Assembly: GCA_017409905.1 (NCBI GenBank)
Contig: JAFQRV010000022.1
Coordinates: 68,383-103,666, forward strand
Source: Bacilli bacterium
Lineage (GTDB): Bacteria > Bacillota_I > Bacilli_A > ML615J-28 > CAG-313
Direction of reading: 5' to 3'
Length of the DNA: 35,284 nt
The notes below the pieces were generated by a model. That model did no database searches and was not told the origin of the DNA. It saw only the letters and a program-made list of their open reading frames with translations. Positions 15,284 to 22,001 of the stretch are shown piece by piece. Each line of letters starts with the position of its first letter. Positions within the stretch are counted from its first letter, which is position 1. A program made the position numbers and the translations under genes.

Positions 15284-15793
15284 TTTTTAAAAAGTAAAGA
15301 CTGCAAGTATTACCTCACAGTCAAATAGTTTTAAATTCTCTCACACCATCATTAATTTCACGTCTTAATTTTTTTTATTATTTATGAAGTCCGCTACTAC
15401 ATCTAAATTATTTCAATGAACAGGATATATGGGTTATTTTTCACTATGACAAACTAAATGTGATAAGTTTTTTATTCATAATCAACTATATATTTATCAT
15501 ATTCCTCTTTCGTAAATAATTTAATTCTTTTATAAACTAATTTGCTTATTTTTCAACTCTAAGATTTCCCTCTATCAATATATCAATATTTTTTTAAATT
15601 TACGACAACAAATATTTAGAAAATATCAGTATTCATTATATAATATTAATTGTCACTCACGGGAATTATTATGTATCAATTTTGCAAACTATATTATAAT
15701 AAATCAAAAGTAATGACATTAACACGATTTCTTATAATTAATATTACATATCTAGATGAACCACATCATAAATCCATAAAATTTGTTAAGTTT
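15284..15793. other. Gene-poor stretch with a possible gene remnant
   Basis: No intact gene. On the minus strand, 15472-15552 reads ISKLVYKRIKLFTKEEYDKY then IVDYE and a stop, which looks like the tail of a protein gene, but stops and frame changes lie upstream. The plus-strand frame at 15650-15841 has no RBS and partly mirrors CutA1. Confidence 0.3.
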
Positions 15794-16108
15794 TTATTTA
15801 GAAACATCATCTATCCATTTAAAATATTTATTCAAACCTGAATCTATATCAATAGAAATAATTTCAGGAGTATCATAATTATGCATATTCTGTATTTTTA
15901 ATTCCAAATCTTTATATAATTCTCTTTTAGTTTTAAACAGCACTAATACTTCTTTGTCATGACAAACCTCATTATTCCAAGTGTAATGACTATTTATATT
16001 TATTGTTTGTATACAAGCTGCAAGTTTTTCTTTTAAAATTTCATTAATAATTATGTTGGCATCTTGATCATTTGAAAATGTCGAAATAACAATACAATAA
16101 TCACTCAT
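15794..16108 (-). CDS. cutA: CutA1 family protein
   Basis: A 104-aa protein, normal CutA1 length. The family series is present: EKLAACIQTININSHYTW, then E53 in the strand after TWN, LVLFKTKRELYKDL, and HNYDTPEIISIDIDSGLNKY ending FKWIDD. CutA1 proteins are PII-like trimers, named for copper/divalent-cation tolerance, but their general role is unsettled. An unusual detail is YTWNNEVCHDKE, where Cys49-His50 replace the usual residues; the same Cys-His pair occurs in the CutA domain fused to the TIR-LRR protein at 18013-19605. The RBS is weak (AAGAG). A good AAAGGAG without a start codon lies further upstream, which may mean that the original 5' end was altered when the IS arrived. Confidence 0.88.
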   Translation of the reverse strand: MSDYCIVISTFSNDQDANIIINEILKEKLAACIQTININSHYTWNNEVCHDKEVLVLFKTKRELYKDLELKIQNMHNYDTPEIISIDIDSGLNKYFKWIDDVSK

Positions 16109-16206
16109 ATTACTCTTGTATAATATAAAACATAAGATATCAATGATCTTAAGCGTTATATTATAACTCCTTTCTATTCTTGATATTTTATAATTATATC
16201 TTTATA

Positions 16207-16215
16207 TGATATAAT
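16207..16215 (+). promoter_or_regulatory. Extended -10 promoter of the IS110 leader
   Basis: TGATATAAT is a perfect extended -10, which needs no -35 box. Transcription should start near 16222, at the foot of a 7-bp hairpin. Confidence 0.65.
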
Positions 16216-16221
16216 TTATGT

Positions 16222-16400
16222 GTGAACTAAGTTCACATTGTACTGTGGATTAGTTTCCGTATTTTTACAGCTTTGACTGATCAAGGAGACTCTAACCATA
16301 GTTTTTATTTTTAATTGGTAATCAGTAAGATAACGATTTGACGTTTAATTTCGCGCAAGACTACATTAAGTAAGAACTTTGGTCTAACCTCGGTACACAA
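16222..16400 (+). ncRNA. Candidate IS110 bridge RNA in the left non-coding end
   Basis: IS110-group elements are known to carry a bridge RNA in the non-coding region before the transposase, guiding target and donor choice. Here about 200 non-coding bases follow an extended -10 box. They open with a perfect hairpin (TGTGAAC, TAA, GTTCACA; 16221-16237) at the predicted 5' end, as in known bridge RNAs. The two guide loops were not assigned. The 3' end is arbitrary. Confidence 0.45.
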
Positions 16401-16425
16401 TTTAATACACAAAAGGAGGCCTTTC

Positions 16426-17598
16426 ATGTATCTTATTGGAATTGGTATTTTCAAATACAACCACGACTGTTTTTTTGCTACTGAAACAGGCGGGGTTGTT
16501 CATAACTCATTTTCCTTTGAAAATAATTCAAATGGATTTGCTCATTTCCTTTCTATCCTTAATTCTCTTGATACCAATAAAGAAAAAAGAATAGGAATGG
16601 AATCTACCGGTCATTATGGAAATAATTTGATGCGTTTCTTAGATGAACATAATTTTTCTTTTATGGTTTTTAATCCTTATCTTACTGAAAAGTTTCGCCA
16701 AGCTTGCCCCTCAAGAAAAACAAAAACCGATAAAATTGATGCACGTATTATTTATCAAATGTTAATTTCTAGAGACTGCATTACCTATTCATCTAAATCA
16801 TATCATATTTCTTCATTAAAGTCATTAACAAGATTTAGATTTAGGTTAATTGAAGCTAGAACTAAGCTGAAAGTAGGAGTTCAAAATATTTTAGATCTTA
16901 CTTTTCCAAAATTTCCTAAATTCTTTTCAACTATATTTGGTGTACTCCCAATGAAAATTTTATCTAACTTTCCTTCTGCTGAAAAACTATCTAAAGTTAA
17001 TATTGATACAACTTTTGACTTCGTTAAAGAAGGAGTTAGAGGAAACTATTCTTATCAAAAATTTATTAGTTTAATTAATGCTGCTAAATCAACTATCGGT
17101 AAATCAAACGAAAACTATGAATTAGAACTTTCATCAAGTATTCGCTTAATTAATTGCTATAACGAAGAAATTGAAAAGATTGAAATACAAATTGAATCGA
17201 TTATGAATCAATATAATTTTAAAATTCTTTCAATTCCAGGTATAGGTATTCAATAAGCAGCTGTTATAATATCTGAATATGCAGATATTAAATCTTTTGA
17301 AAATGCTAATAAATTATTGTCTTTTGCAGGATTAGAACCATCAATTTCTCAATCAGGAACACAATCATTTAGTGGTCCTATGGTTAAAAGAGGTTCTCCT
17401 CATTTAAGATATGCGTTAATGAATGTGGCTCAAACCATTATGAAATATAACTTGTGTTTTTCTAAATACTACTGGAAAAAGAGAAACGAAGGAAAATACC
17501 ATCGTGTAGCCTTATCTCATGTAGTAAAAAAATTGTTAAGAATTATTTACTATTTAGAAACCAATAATATAAATTTTAATTCTAATTTATTGAAGTAA
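16426..17598 (+). pseudogene. IS110-family transposase, inactivated by nonsense and active-site mutation
   Basis: The full gene would encode 390 aa. The N-terminal RuvC-like DEDD domain has the Glu (GMESTGHYGN) and both later Asp residues (KTDKIDARI), but the first Asp is lost: LIGIGIFK stands where the family has GxDxxK, a GAT-to-GGT change. After SIPGIGIQ an in-frame TAA (17254-17256) interrupts the gene. Translation in the same frame then resumes as AAVIISEYADIKSFENANKL with LLSFAGLEPSISQSGTQSF, and the conserved serine region KRGSPHLRYAL is intact. There is no frameshift. RBS AGGAGG and the start are good. With two independent lesions it cannot be an active recombinase. Confidence 0.9.
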
Positions 17599-17716
17599 CA
17601 TCAATAAATAAAATTATATAAAAAGTCATGTATGGGAAAATTATGTGAATAATTATGCCCTCTGTTGTTATGCAATGGAAACATTAATATTTTTTTAAGA
17701 AAAATATTATTGAATT

Positions 17717-18016
17717 TTAATAGTTAGTCTCTTTAAAATATAATGATATTTTCCCTTTAATATCCAACTCATGAACTTCAAATTCGGAAGATTTATTATC
17801 TATAATAAACTCATCCTCTTTAAAATACGGTTCAAGCATAGACAACACTACACTATAAACAGTATCTTCAATAAATAACACTTCTTCAATTTTAAATTTG
17901 ATTTGATCACATTTTGATAAAGCAAAGTATTTAGTAGTCATTGGATTAATAATATCTTTATAATTATCTTCTCCGATTTGATATGAAATCAAAATATTAC
18001 CTATAACACCAATCAT
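17717..18016 (-). CDS. Unrecognised 99-aa protein coupled to the TIR-LRR-CutA gene
   Basis: Begins MIGVIGNILISYQIGEDNYK, with no signal peptide or membrane helix. It is rich in beta-strand-like stretches (IKFKIEEVLFIEDTVYSVVL, EFEVHELDIKGKISLYF) and acidic. I do not recognise the family. Its ATG overlaps the stop codon of the TIR gene (ATGA) and its RBS AGGAGG lies inside that gene, so the two proteins are made together, which argues for a shared job such as partner or regulator. The 118 bases between it and the IS110 gene show no gene. Confidence 0.75.
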   Translation of the reverse strand: MIGVIGNILISYQIGEDNYKDIINPMTTKYFALSKCDQIKFKIEEVLFIEDTVYSVVLSMLEPYFKEDEFIIDNKSSEFEVHELDIKGKISLYFKETNY

Positions 18017-19605
18017 ACATCCTCCTGTTTTATTATTTGTTCATCTATCCAATTACCAAATTCTTCTGAAACACCAATAATTGGAATACTAATTATTTGG
18101 CAACACTCATACGAATGATTTAATTTAATAAATTTTTCCAAAATTTCAAATAAGGTTGTTTTTGTGATGCACGATAATTCGTACTCTTGCTCATGACAGT
18201 ACTCATCATTCCATGTATAAAATACATTTAATTTATTAATTTGTGCAGAAGCTATATATTTACTAGACAAAAGCATATTTGCCATATTTGATGCCTCTTC
18301 AAGAGATTCAAAAGTAGTCTTCAACATAATATATTTGGAAATATTTTCATCGTAATTTTGTATCACATCAAATTTTTCATATAATTGTTTTTCAATTTGA
18401 TATTTTATTAAAGGATTAAATCTTTTACTCACAACAATACGTTGGGTACTATTCCATCCAGCAATAGCAGTGATATCAAATTCTTCTATATAATCTCCTA
18501 AAGTCAAACTCATAATTTTTTTACAATAAGCAAAAGCAAATGAATTCACTTTTAATAAATTTTTAGGAAGAATTATATCTATTACATTTAAACATTTATA
18601 AAAACAATATGAATCAATCGTTTCAACTGTAGAATTAATATTTACTAAATCTTTAGAATATGCTTCTGGACAACGAATTATAGTTTTTTGTGTTTTATCA
18701 TACAATAAACCATCAATTGTACAATAAGATTCGTTTTCAACATCGATGTCAAAAAGTGCCAGTTTATTGCATTCATTAAAAGCCGAACCTGGAATAGAAG
18801 TTATATACTTTCCAAATCTTACCACTTTTAATTGACCACAAAAACGAAATGACTCCTCTCCTATCGAACAAAGATTATTATTAAAAGCAACAAACGAAAG
18901 ATTATAACACCTATTAAAAGCTCTTACACCAACACTTTGTAATTTATCTGGAAAAATAATATTAGCAATATTAATACATCGCTCAAAAGCAAAATCACAA
19001 ATTTCTTCTAAATCTTCATTAAATATTATTTTATTAATTTGGGTCATATCTTTAAATGCTTTTTGTCCTATACTTTTTACATTTCTAGGAATATAAACTA
19101 TATTAGCACTTCCCAAGTATTTAACTAAAATGTTATCTATAATTAAAAAATCCCTATTATCATCACTAATTTTTGTATCAACATCTCTAACCAAAAAACG
19201 AGAGCATATTGAATCAATAAAACTATCAAAATATAAAAAACTATAATTTATTCCATTATAGTATCTAATAGCGTTAATTTCTTCTGGCAAGTATTCAGGA
19301 AAAGTAAACTCACCAACATAAACACAAATTATATTTTTTTTAGCTTCTAATGCTGTCTTTATTTCATACTTAAGCCAATCATCATCATTATTACATCTAT
19401 CCAAAGAATGTGCATTCAACACAAGAATAAAGTTAGTACATCCTTTGATTATATTTAATAAATTTTCATCAAACCTACCTGAATTTAAACTATAAATATC
19501 ACAAAATGTTGAATAACCATTATGAATTAAAGTGTGATATATATTTTGAACTTCAGGAAGAGTTTCACTTCTTCTATAACTTATAAAATTTTCAAATAAT
19601 TGCAT
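18013..19605 (-). CDS. TIR domain - BspA-type leucine-rich repeats - CutA1-like domain fusion protein
   Basis: A 530-aa protein without signal peptide or membrane helix, so cytoplasmic. Residues 4-135 are a TIR domain: FISYRRSE, FCDIYSLNSGRFDENL, FILVLNAHSLDRC, then DDDWLKYEIKTAL with Glu81 at the position of the catalytic Glu of NAD-cleaving TIRs, and YLPEEINAIRYYNGI. Residues about 150-395 are BspA-type (LRR_5) repeats: NVKSIGQKAF, LEEICDFAFERC, LQSVGVRAFNRC, NLCSIGEESFRFC and so on. Residues about 424-523 match CutA1: IASAQINKLNVFYTWNDEYC, EYELSCITKTTLFEI, LNHSYECCQIISIPI and FGNWIDE, closely paralleling the free CutA1 at 15794-16108. RBS AGGAG, own promoter, coupled 99-aa gene downstream. 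An NAD-consuming immune effector is inferred from TIR biology, not shown. Confidence 0.88.
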   Translation of the reverse strand: MQLFENFISYRRSETLPEVQNIYHTLIHNGYSTFCDIYSLNSGRFDENLLNIIKGCTNFILVLNAHSLDRCNNDDDWLKYEIKTALEAKKNIICVYVGEFTFPEYLPEEINAIRYYNGINYSFLYFDSFIDSICSRFLVRDVDTKISDDNRDFLIIDNILVKYLGSANIVYIPRNVKSIGQKAFKDMTQINKIIFNEDLEEICDFAFERCINIANIIFPDKLQSVGVRAFNRCYNLSFVAFNNNLCSIGEESFRFCGQLKVVRFGKYITSIPGSAFNECNKLALFDIDVENESYCTIDGLLYDKTQKTIIRCPEAYSKDLVNINSTVETIDSYCFYKCLNVIDIILPKNLLKVNSFAFAYCKKIMSLTLGDYIEEFDITAIAGWNSTQRIVVSKRFNPLIKYQIEKQLYEKFDVIQNYDENISKYIMLKTTFESLEEASNMANMLLSSKYIASAQINKLNVFYTWNDEYCHEQEYELSCITKTTLFEILEKFIKLNHSYECCQIISIPIIGVSEEFGNWIDEQIIKQEDV

Positions 19606-19641
19606 TACATTCTCCTAAACAGATTACTAATTATTATGTAT

Positions 19642-19670
19642 ATTATAGCATACATTTTTTAGTTTTTCAA
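19642..19670 (-). promoter_or_regulatory. Promoter of the TIR-LRR-CutA operon
   Basis: TTGAAA (19665-19670), 17-base spacer, TATAAT (19642-19647) with extended TG: a strong promoter. Confidence 0.78.
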
Positions 19671-19682
19671 ATTTTTTATTTC

Positions 19683-19698
19683 ATTTTCGTATGAAAAT
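19683..19698. promoter_or_regulatory. Dyad upstream of the TIR promoter
   Basis: ATTTTC and GAAAAT around a 4-base centre, 12 bases upstream of the -35 box. Possible regulator site; in AT-rich DNA this could be chance. Confidence 0.3.
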
Positions 19699-19845
19699 TA
19701 TTTTAAGATTATATAACTAATAATTAATATACTTTTCAATTATATAGATGTATATGTTACAACAAAATATACATTTTCAAAACAATTTTATTATTAAATA
19801 TAAAAAATATTCCATCATTTTTAATTAGTTTAATGAAATTAAAAA

Positions 19846-19865
19846 ATGCATCTAAACAGATGCAT
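19846..19865 (-). terminator. Terminator of the tRNA operon
   Basis: ATGCATCT, loop GTTT, AGATGCAT, then TTTTT on the minus strand, about 70 bases after tRNA-His. Confidence 0.8.
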
Positions 19866-19913
19866 AATTTCTTGATTTTAATGTTAAAATCGTTATATTT
19901 TCACTATAAATCT

Positions 19914-19938
19914 GATGACTTATAGGCAAATTCTAATG
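19914..19938. repeat. 25-bp direct repeat, copy at the 3' end of tRNA-His
   Basis: Identical to 15207-15231. It overlaps the tRNA by the last two bases of the encoded CCA, a position where integrating elements commonly duplicate sequence. Confidence 0.85.
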
Positions 19939-20013
19939 GGGCGAATAAAGGGATTCGAACCCTCGTATGACGGAGCCACAATCCGCTGTGTTAACCACTT
20001 CACCATATTCGCC
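19937..20013 (-). tRNA. tRNA-His (anticodon GTG)
   Basis: All arms fold. The acceptor is 7 bp plus the extra 5' G (G-1) paired with C73, the identity mark of tRNA-His, and CCA is encoded. The anticodon loop TTGTGGC lies on a GCGGA/TCCGT stem; T-loop TTCGAAT. It lies one base after tRNA-Trp and is co-transcribed with it. Confidence 0.95.
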
Positions 20014-20014
20014 A

Positions 20015-20088
20015 TGGCAGGGGATGCAAGAATCGAACTCGCATTGACGGTTTTGGAGACCGGTGTACTACCGTTGTACGAATCCCCT
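20015..20088 (-). tRNA. tRNA-Trp (anticodon CCA)
   Basis: Acceptor AGGGGAT/ATCCCCT with G73 and encoded CCA; D stem GTAC/GTAC; anticodon loop CTCCAAA; T-loop TTCGATT. The first anticodon-stem pair is a C-U mismatch (27-43). It reads UGG only, in keeping with UGA as a stop in this genome. Confidence 0.95.
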
Positions 20089-20107
20089 ATCTCTATGTGG
20101 CTATAAT

Positions 20108-20136
20108 ATTATAACAAAATTTAATAAATAAATCAA
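20108..20136 (-). promoter_or_regulatory. Promoter of the tRNA-Trp/tRNA-His operon
   Basis: TTGATT (20131-20136), 17-base spacer, TATAAT (20108-20113), 19 bases before the mature tRNA-Trp. Confidence 0.75.
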
Positions 20137-20165
20137 GTAATTAATTATTTTATTTATATAAATAA

Positions 20166-20195
20166 AAAAGAGAAACAAAAAATTGCTTCTCTTTT
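20166..20195 (-). terminator. Terminator behind the four-helix membrane protein gene
   Basis: AAAAGAGAAGCAA and TTGTTTCTCTTTT (one G-T pair) around five bases, followed by a T-run on the minus strand; 5 bases after the stop. Confidence 0.8.
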
Positions 20196-20199
20196 ATTA

Positions 20200-20610
20200 T
20201 TATTTTGTATATCTTGATCTTAAGAAAGTAGCTACAATACTACCCGCAAAAGCTAATCCTACAACAACCCATTTAACGATAGAAATAAATGTACCATTTC
20301 CTGGATTAAAGCAGAATAATACTAACATTAATAATGTTAAAACACTAAATATCATTAAGAATAAATCAAGTGCGTTTACTTCTTCTACTTTTAATTTGAA
20401 GCATAATAATACTACAATACCAGCAATTGCTAAAACACCAATTACTCCTAAAGCGATAAACCAACCTAATGAAGAAGAAAGTAAACCTGATATAGAATCA
20501 TTTCTTTCCATTGCGATTAATATAACAAATGCTAATGATACAATTACGATTGGAGTTAAAATACCATATGTAGAAAAAATATTACCATAATGCTTTAATA
20601 ACTTTTTCAT
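20200..20610 (-). CDS. Small four-helix membrane protein, function unknown
   Basis: A 136-aa protein beginning MKKLLKHYGNIFSTYGILTP. Four hydrophobic segments are visible: TPIVIVSLAFVILIAM, WFIALGVIGVLAIAGIVVLL, DLFLMIFSVLTLLMLVLFCF and IVKWVVVGLAFAGSIVATFL. They are followed by a basic end (RSRYTK). I recognise no family. RBS AAAGGA. It has its own promoter and terminator and is transcribed away from the DtxR-type regulator, sharing a 148-bp spacer with it, so it may be a regulatory target. An overlapping plus-strand frame is a shadow of it. Confidence 0.78.
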   Translation of the reverse strand: MKKLLKHYGNIFSTYGILTPIVIVSLAFVILIAMERNDSISGLLSSSLGWFIALGVIGVLAIAGIVVLLCFKLKVEEVNALDLFLMIFSVLTLLMLVLFCFNPGNGTFISIVKWVVVGLAFAGSIVATFLRSRYTK

Positions 20611-20641
20611 ATTTATGCATCCTTTCTATAAATTCCTATAT

Positions 20642-20670
20642 ATTATATCACTTTTAATAAAATAAGTCAA
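20642..20670 (-). promoter_or_regulatory. Promoter of the four-helix membrane protein gene
   Basis: TTGACT (20665-20670), 17-base spacer, TATAAT (20642-20647), extended TG. Confidence 0.78.
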
Positions 20671-20710
20671 ACATTATGTGAATTGACCTTTTCGTCTTAT
20701 AACATAACAT

Positions 20711-20739
20711 TTGATTTAAAATATTATTTATGATAAAAT
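20711..20739 (+). promoter_or_regulatory. Promoter of the DtxR-type regulator gene
   Basis: TTGATT (20711-20716), 17-base spacer, TAAAAT (20734-20739) with extended TG. Confidence 0.65.
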
Positions 20740-20758
20740 AATGTAGAGGTAAAGCATT

Positions 20759-21130
20759 ATGAAAATATATGAATCTGCTGAAGACTATTTAGAAAGAATT
20801 TTAATGCTAAAGAAACAAAATGGTAAGGTTATATCTTTAGATATAGCTATATCTATGAACTATTCAAAAGCATCTGTTTCAAGAGCAATCAAAAATTTAA
20901 AAGAGAATAATTATATCACAGTTGATTCTAAAGGAGAAATCAACTTAACTGAAAGGGGACTAATAATTGCTGAAAGAATGTACACAAGACATACGCTACT
21001 TTCTGATTTCTTTGTTTCATTAGGTGTTGATCCTGACATTGCTAAAAACGATGCATGTAAAGTTGAACATGGATTAAGTGATGAAACTTTTAATGCAATT
21101 AAAAAACTAATAGAAAACTATAAAAAATAG
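20759..21130 (+). CDS. DtxR/MntR-family metal-dependent transcriptional repressor
   Basis: A 123-aa protein. Residues 1-65 are a winged helix: YESAEDYLERILML, then SLDIAISMNYSKASVSRAIK NLKENNYI (recognition helix SKASVSRAI) and the wing INLTERG. The second part is the dimerisation and metal domain: ERMYTRHTLLSDFF and GVDPDIAKNDACKVEHGLS, which supply the conserved Glu and His ligands (YxRH and EH). It lacks the SH3-like third domain, as MntR does. It would repress metal uptake or related genes when Mn or Fe is plentiful; the metal cannot be read from sequence. RBS AGAGGT. One of only two plus-strand genes in the window. Confidence 0.88.
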   Translation: MKIYESAEDYLERILMLKKQNGKVISLDIAISMNYSKASVSRAIKNLKENNYITVDSKGEINLTERGLIIAERMYTRHTLLSDFFVSLGVDPDIAKNDACKVEHGLSDETFNAIKKLIENYKK

Positions 21131-21146
21131 AGGCTATATAGCCTCT
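21129..21146. terminator. Bidirectional terminator between convergent genes
   Basis: An 18-base palindrome (AGAGGCTATATAGCCTCT) with eight T on the plus side and ATTTTTTA on the minus side, between the regulator and the PHP gene. Confidence 0.85.
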
Positions 21147-21151
21147 TTTTT

Positions 21152-21943
21152 TTATAGATAAAAATGTTTTTCTTCTCCTTTTATAAAATAACATAAATAT
21201 TTGAAACCTATTTCTTTTACGATATTAACATATTTATCAAAGTTTTCTAAATATCTAGACAATTCATGAGCATCGGAAGAAATAGTTATTCTTGAACCAC
21301 CTAATTCTTTATATAATTCTAATAAACCAATTGTATTTTCAATGGGTAAATCATCTGCAACTTTAGTATTAATTTCTAAAGCTTTGTTTTTTTGAATTAA
21401 AACAATTAATATTTTTTTAATAATTTCTATATCACTAAAAAAATCATATAATGGATCATAATTGTATATAGTTTTGTACCCATAGTTAATATGACTCAAA
21501 ACATTAAAATCATTCCAGTTTTCTACTGCTTCAAGCATTTGTTCATAATAGAGTCTTATGGTATTCTTAAGGCCTTTTTCTTTAAAACCTTCAATAAAAT
21601 AATAATCCATAGTTCCACTATCGTGAATACTTAAGTTTATTAAATCGAAATCATGTTGTTTTATTATTTTTAAAAGTTTATCTTTCAAATCTTTTCTATA
21701 TCCTAACTCAATACCTAATAAAGGGATAGGACCGTCACTTTCTTTAATATTATTTAATACTTCTTTTAACTCATTAAAATCAGCGAGCCAATCTACACCC
21801 ATACCAGCAATATCTAAATCTACGTGTTCGGTAGTTATAAAATATTGACAACCTAGTTTCTTAGCCTTTAAATAATACTTTTTTAAATCCTCTTCAGAAT
21901 CCTCTGAAAATAAACTGTGTACATGTTGATCATGCAAAATCAT
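21152..21943 (-). CDS. PHP-domain phosphoesterase (HisK/histidinol-phosphatase-like)
   Basis: A 263-aa protein with the metal-binding PHP motifs in order: HDQHVHSLFSED (HxH), TTEHVD, GIELGYRKD, NLSIHDSG, VLSHINYGY and TISSDAHELS. These bind a multi-metal centre that hydrolyses phosphate esters. The length and motif spacing resemble the histidinol-phosphatase HisK type, but no histidine genes are near, so the real substrate may be another phosphate ester. RBS AGAGGTG, 5 bases before ATG. It lies 43 bases after the 2474-aa protein gene, beyond a terminator, so it is probably expressed by read-through or from a promoter I could not identify. Confidence 0.87.
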   Translation of the reverse strand: MILHDQHVHSLFSEDSEEDLKKYYLKAKKLGCQYFITTEHVDLDIAGMGVDWLADFNELKEVLNNIKESDGPIPLLGIELGYRKDLKDKLLKIIKQHDFDLINLSIHDSGTMDYYFIEGFKEKGLKNTIRLYYEQMLEAVENWNDFNVLSHINYGYKTIYNYDPLYDFFSDIEIIKKILIVLIQKNKALEINTKVADDLPIENTIGLLELYKELGGSRITISSDAHELSRYLENFDKYVNIVKEIGFKYLCYFIKGEEKHFYL

Positions 21944-21968
21944 ATTTTCACCTCTAAGTTTATGAAAA

Positions 21969-22001
21969 AAGTCTTCAAAGTATTTCTACTTTGAAGGACT
22001 T
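21969..22001 (-). terminator. Terminator overlapping the end of the 2474-aa gene
   Basis: TTCAAAGTA and TACTTTGAA around a 4-base loop, extended by AAGTC pairing with one bulge, then TTTTTT on the minus strand. The 5' arm contains the last codons and the TAG. Confidence 0.8.

Larger units (their letters stand above)
16200..17650 (+). mobile_element. IS110-family insertion sequence, inactivated; ends approximate
   Basis: One transposase gene with about 200 bp of non-coding sequence before it and a short tail after it, the layout of IS110-group elements. This family lacks terminal inverted repeats and I could not fix the ends; the limits are estimates. It is the only plus-strand unit among minus-strand genes here and separates the TIR operon from CutA1. 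Confidence 0.65.

Noticed and set aside
15650..15841. Plus-strand 63-codon frame next to CutA1
   Set aside because: No RBS, no recognisable protein features, partly antisense to the end of CutA1.
16426..17598. Two separate IS110 genes or a programmed frameshift
   Set aside because: Both parts are in the same frame, divided only by a TAA, and the first catalytic Asp is also lost; decay is the simplest reading.
18013..19605. Thoeris system (TIR with ThsA)
   Set aside because: No SIR2/SLOG (ThsA-like) gene is next to the TIR gene; the partner genes are CutA1 and an unknown 99-aa protein.
20015..20088. A Mycoplasma-type code with UGA read as tryptophan
   Set aside because: The tRNA-Trp anticodon is CCA, and long genes have no in-frame TGA; the standard code fits.
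19915..20106. Plus-strand frame over the tRNA region
   Set aside because: It covers both tRNA genes on the opposite strand; the tRNAs fold fully.
20183..20590. Plus-strand 135-codon frame opposite the four-helix protein gene
   Set aside because: No RBS, runs through the terminator hairpin, and the minus-strand product has convincing membrane helices, RBS and promoter.
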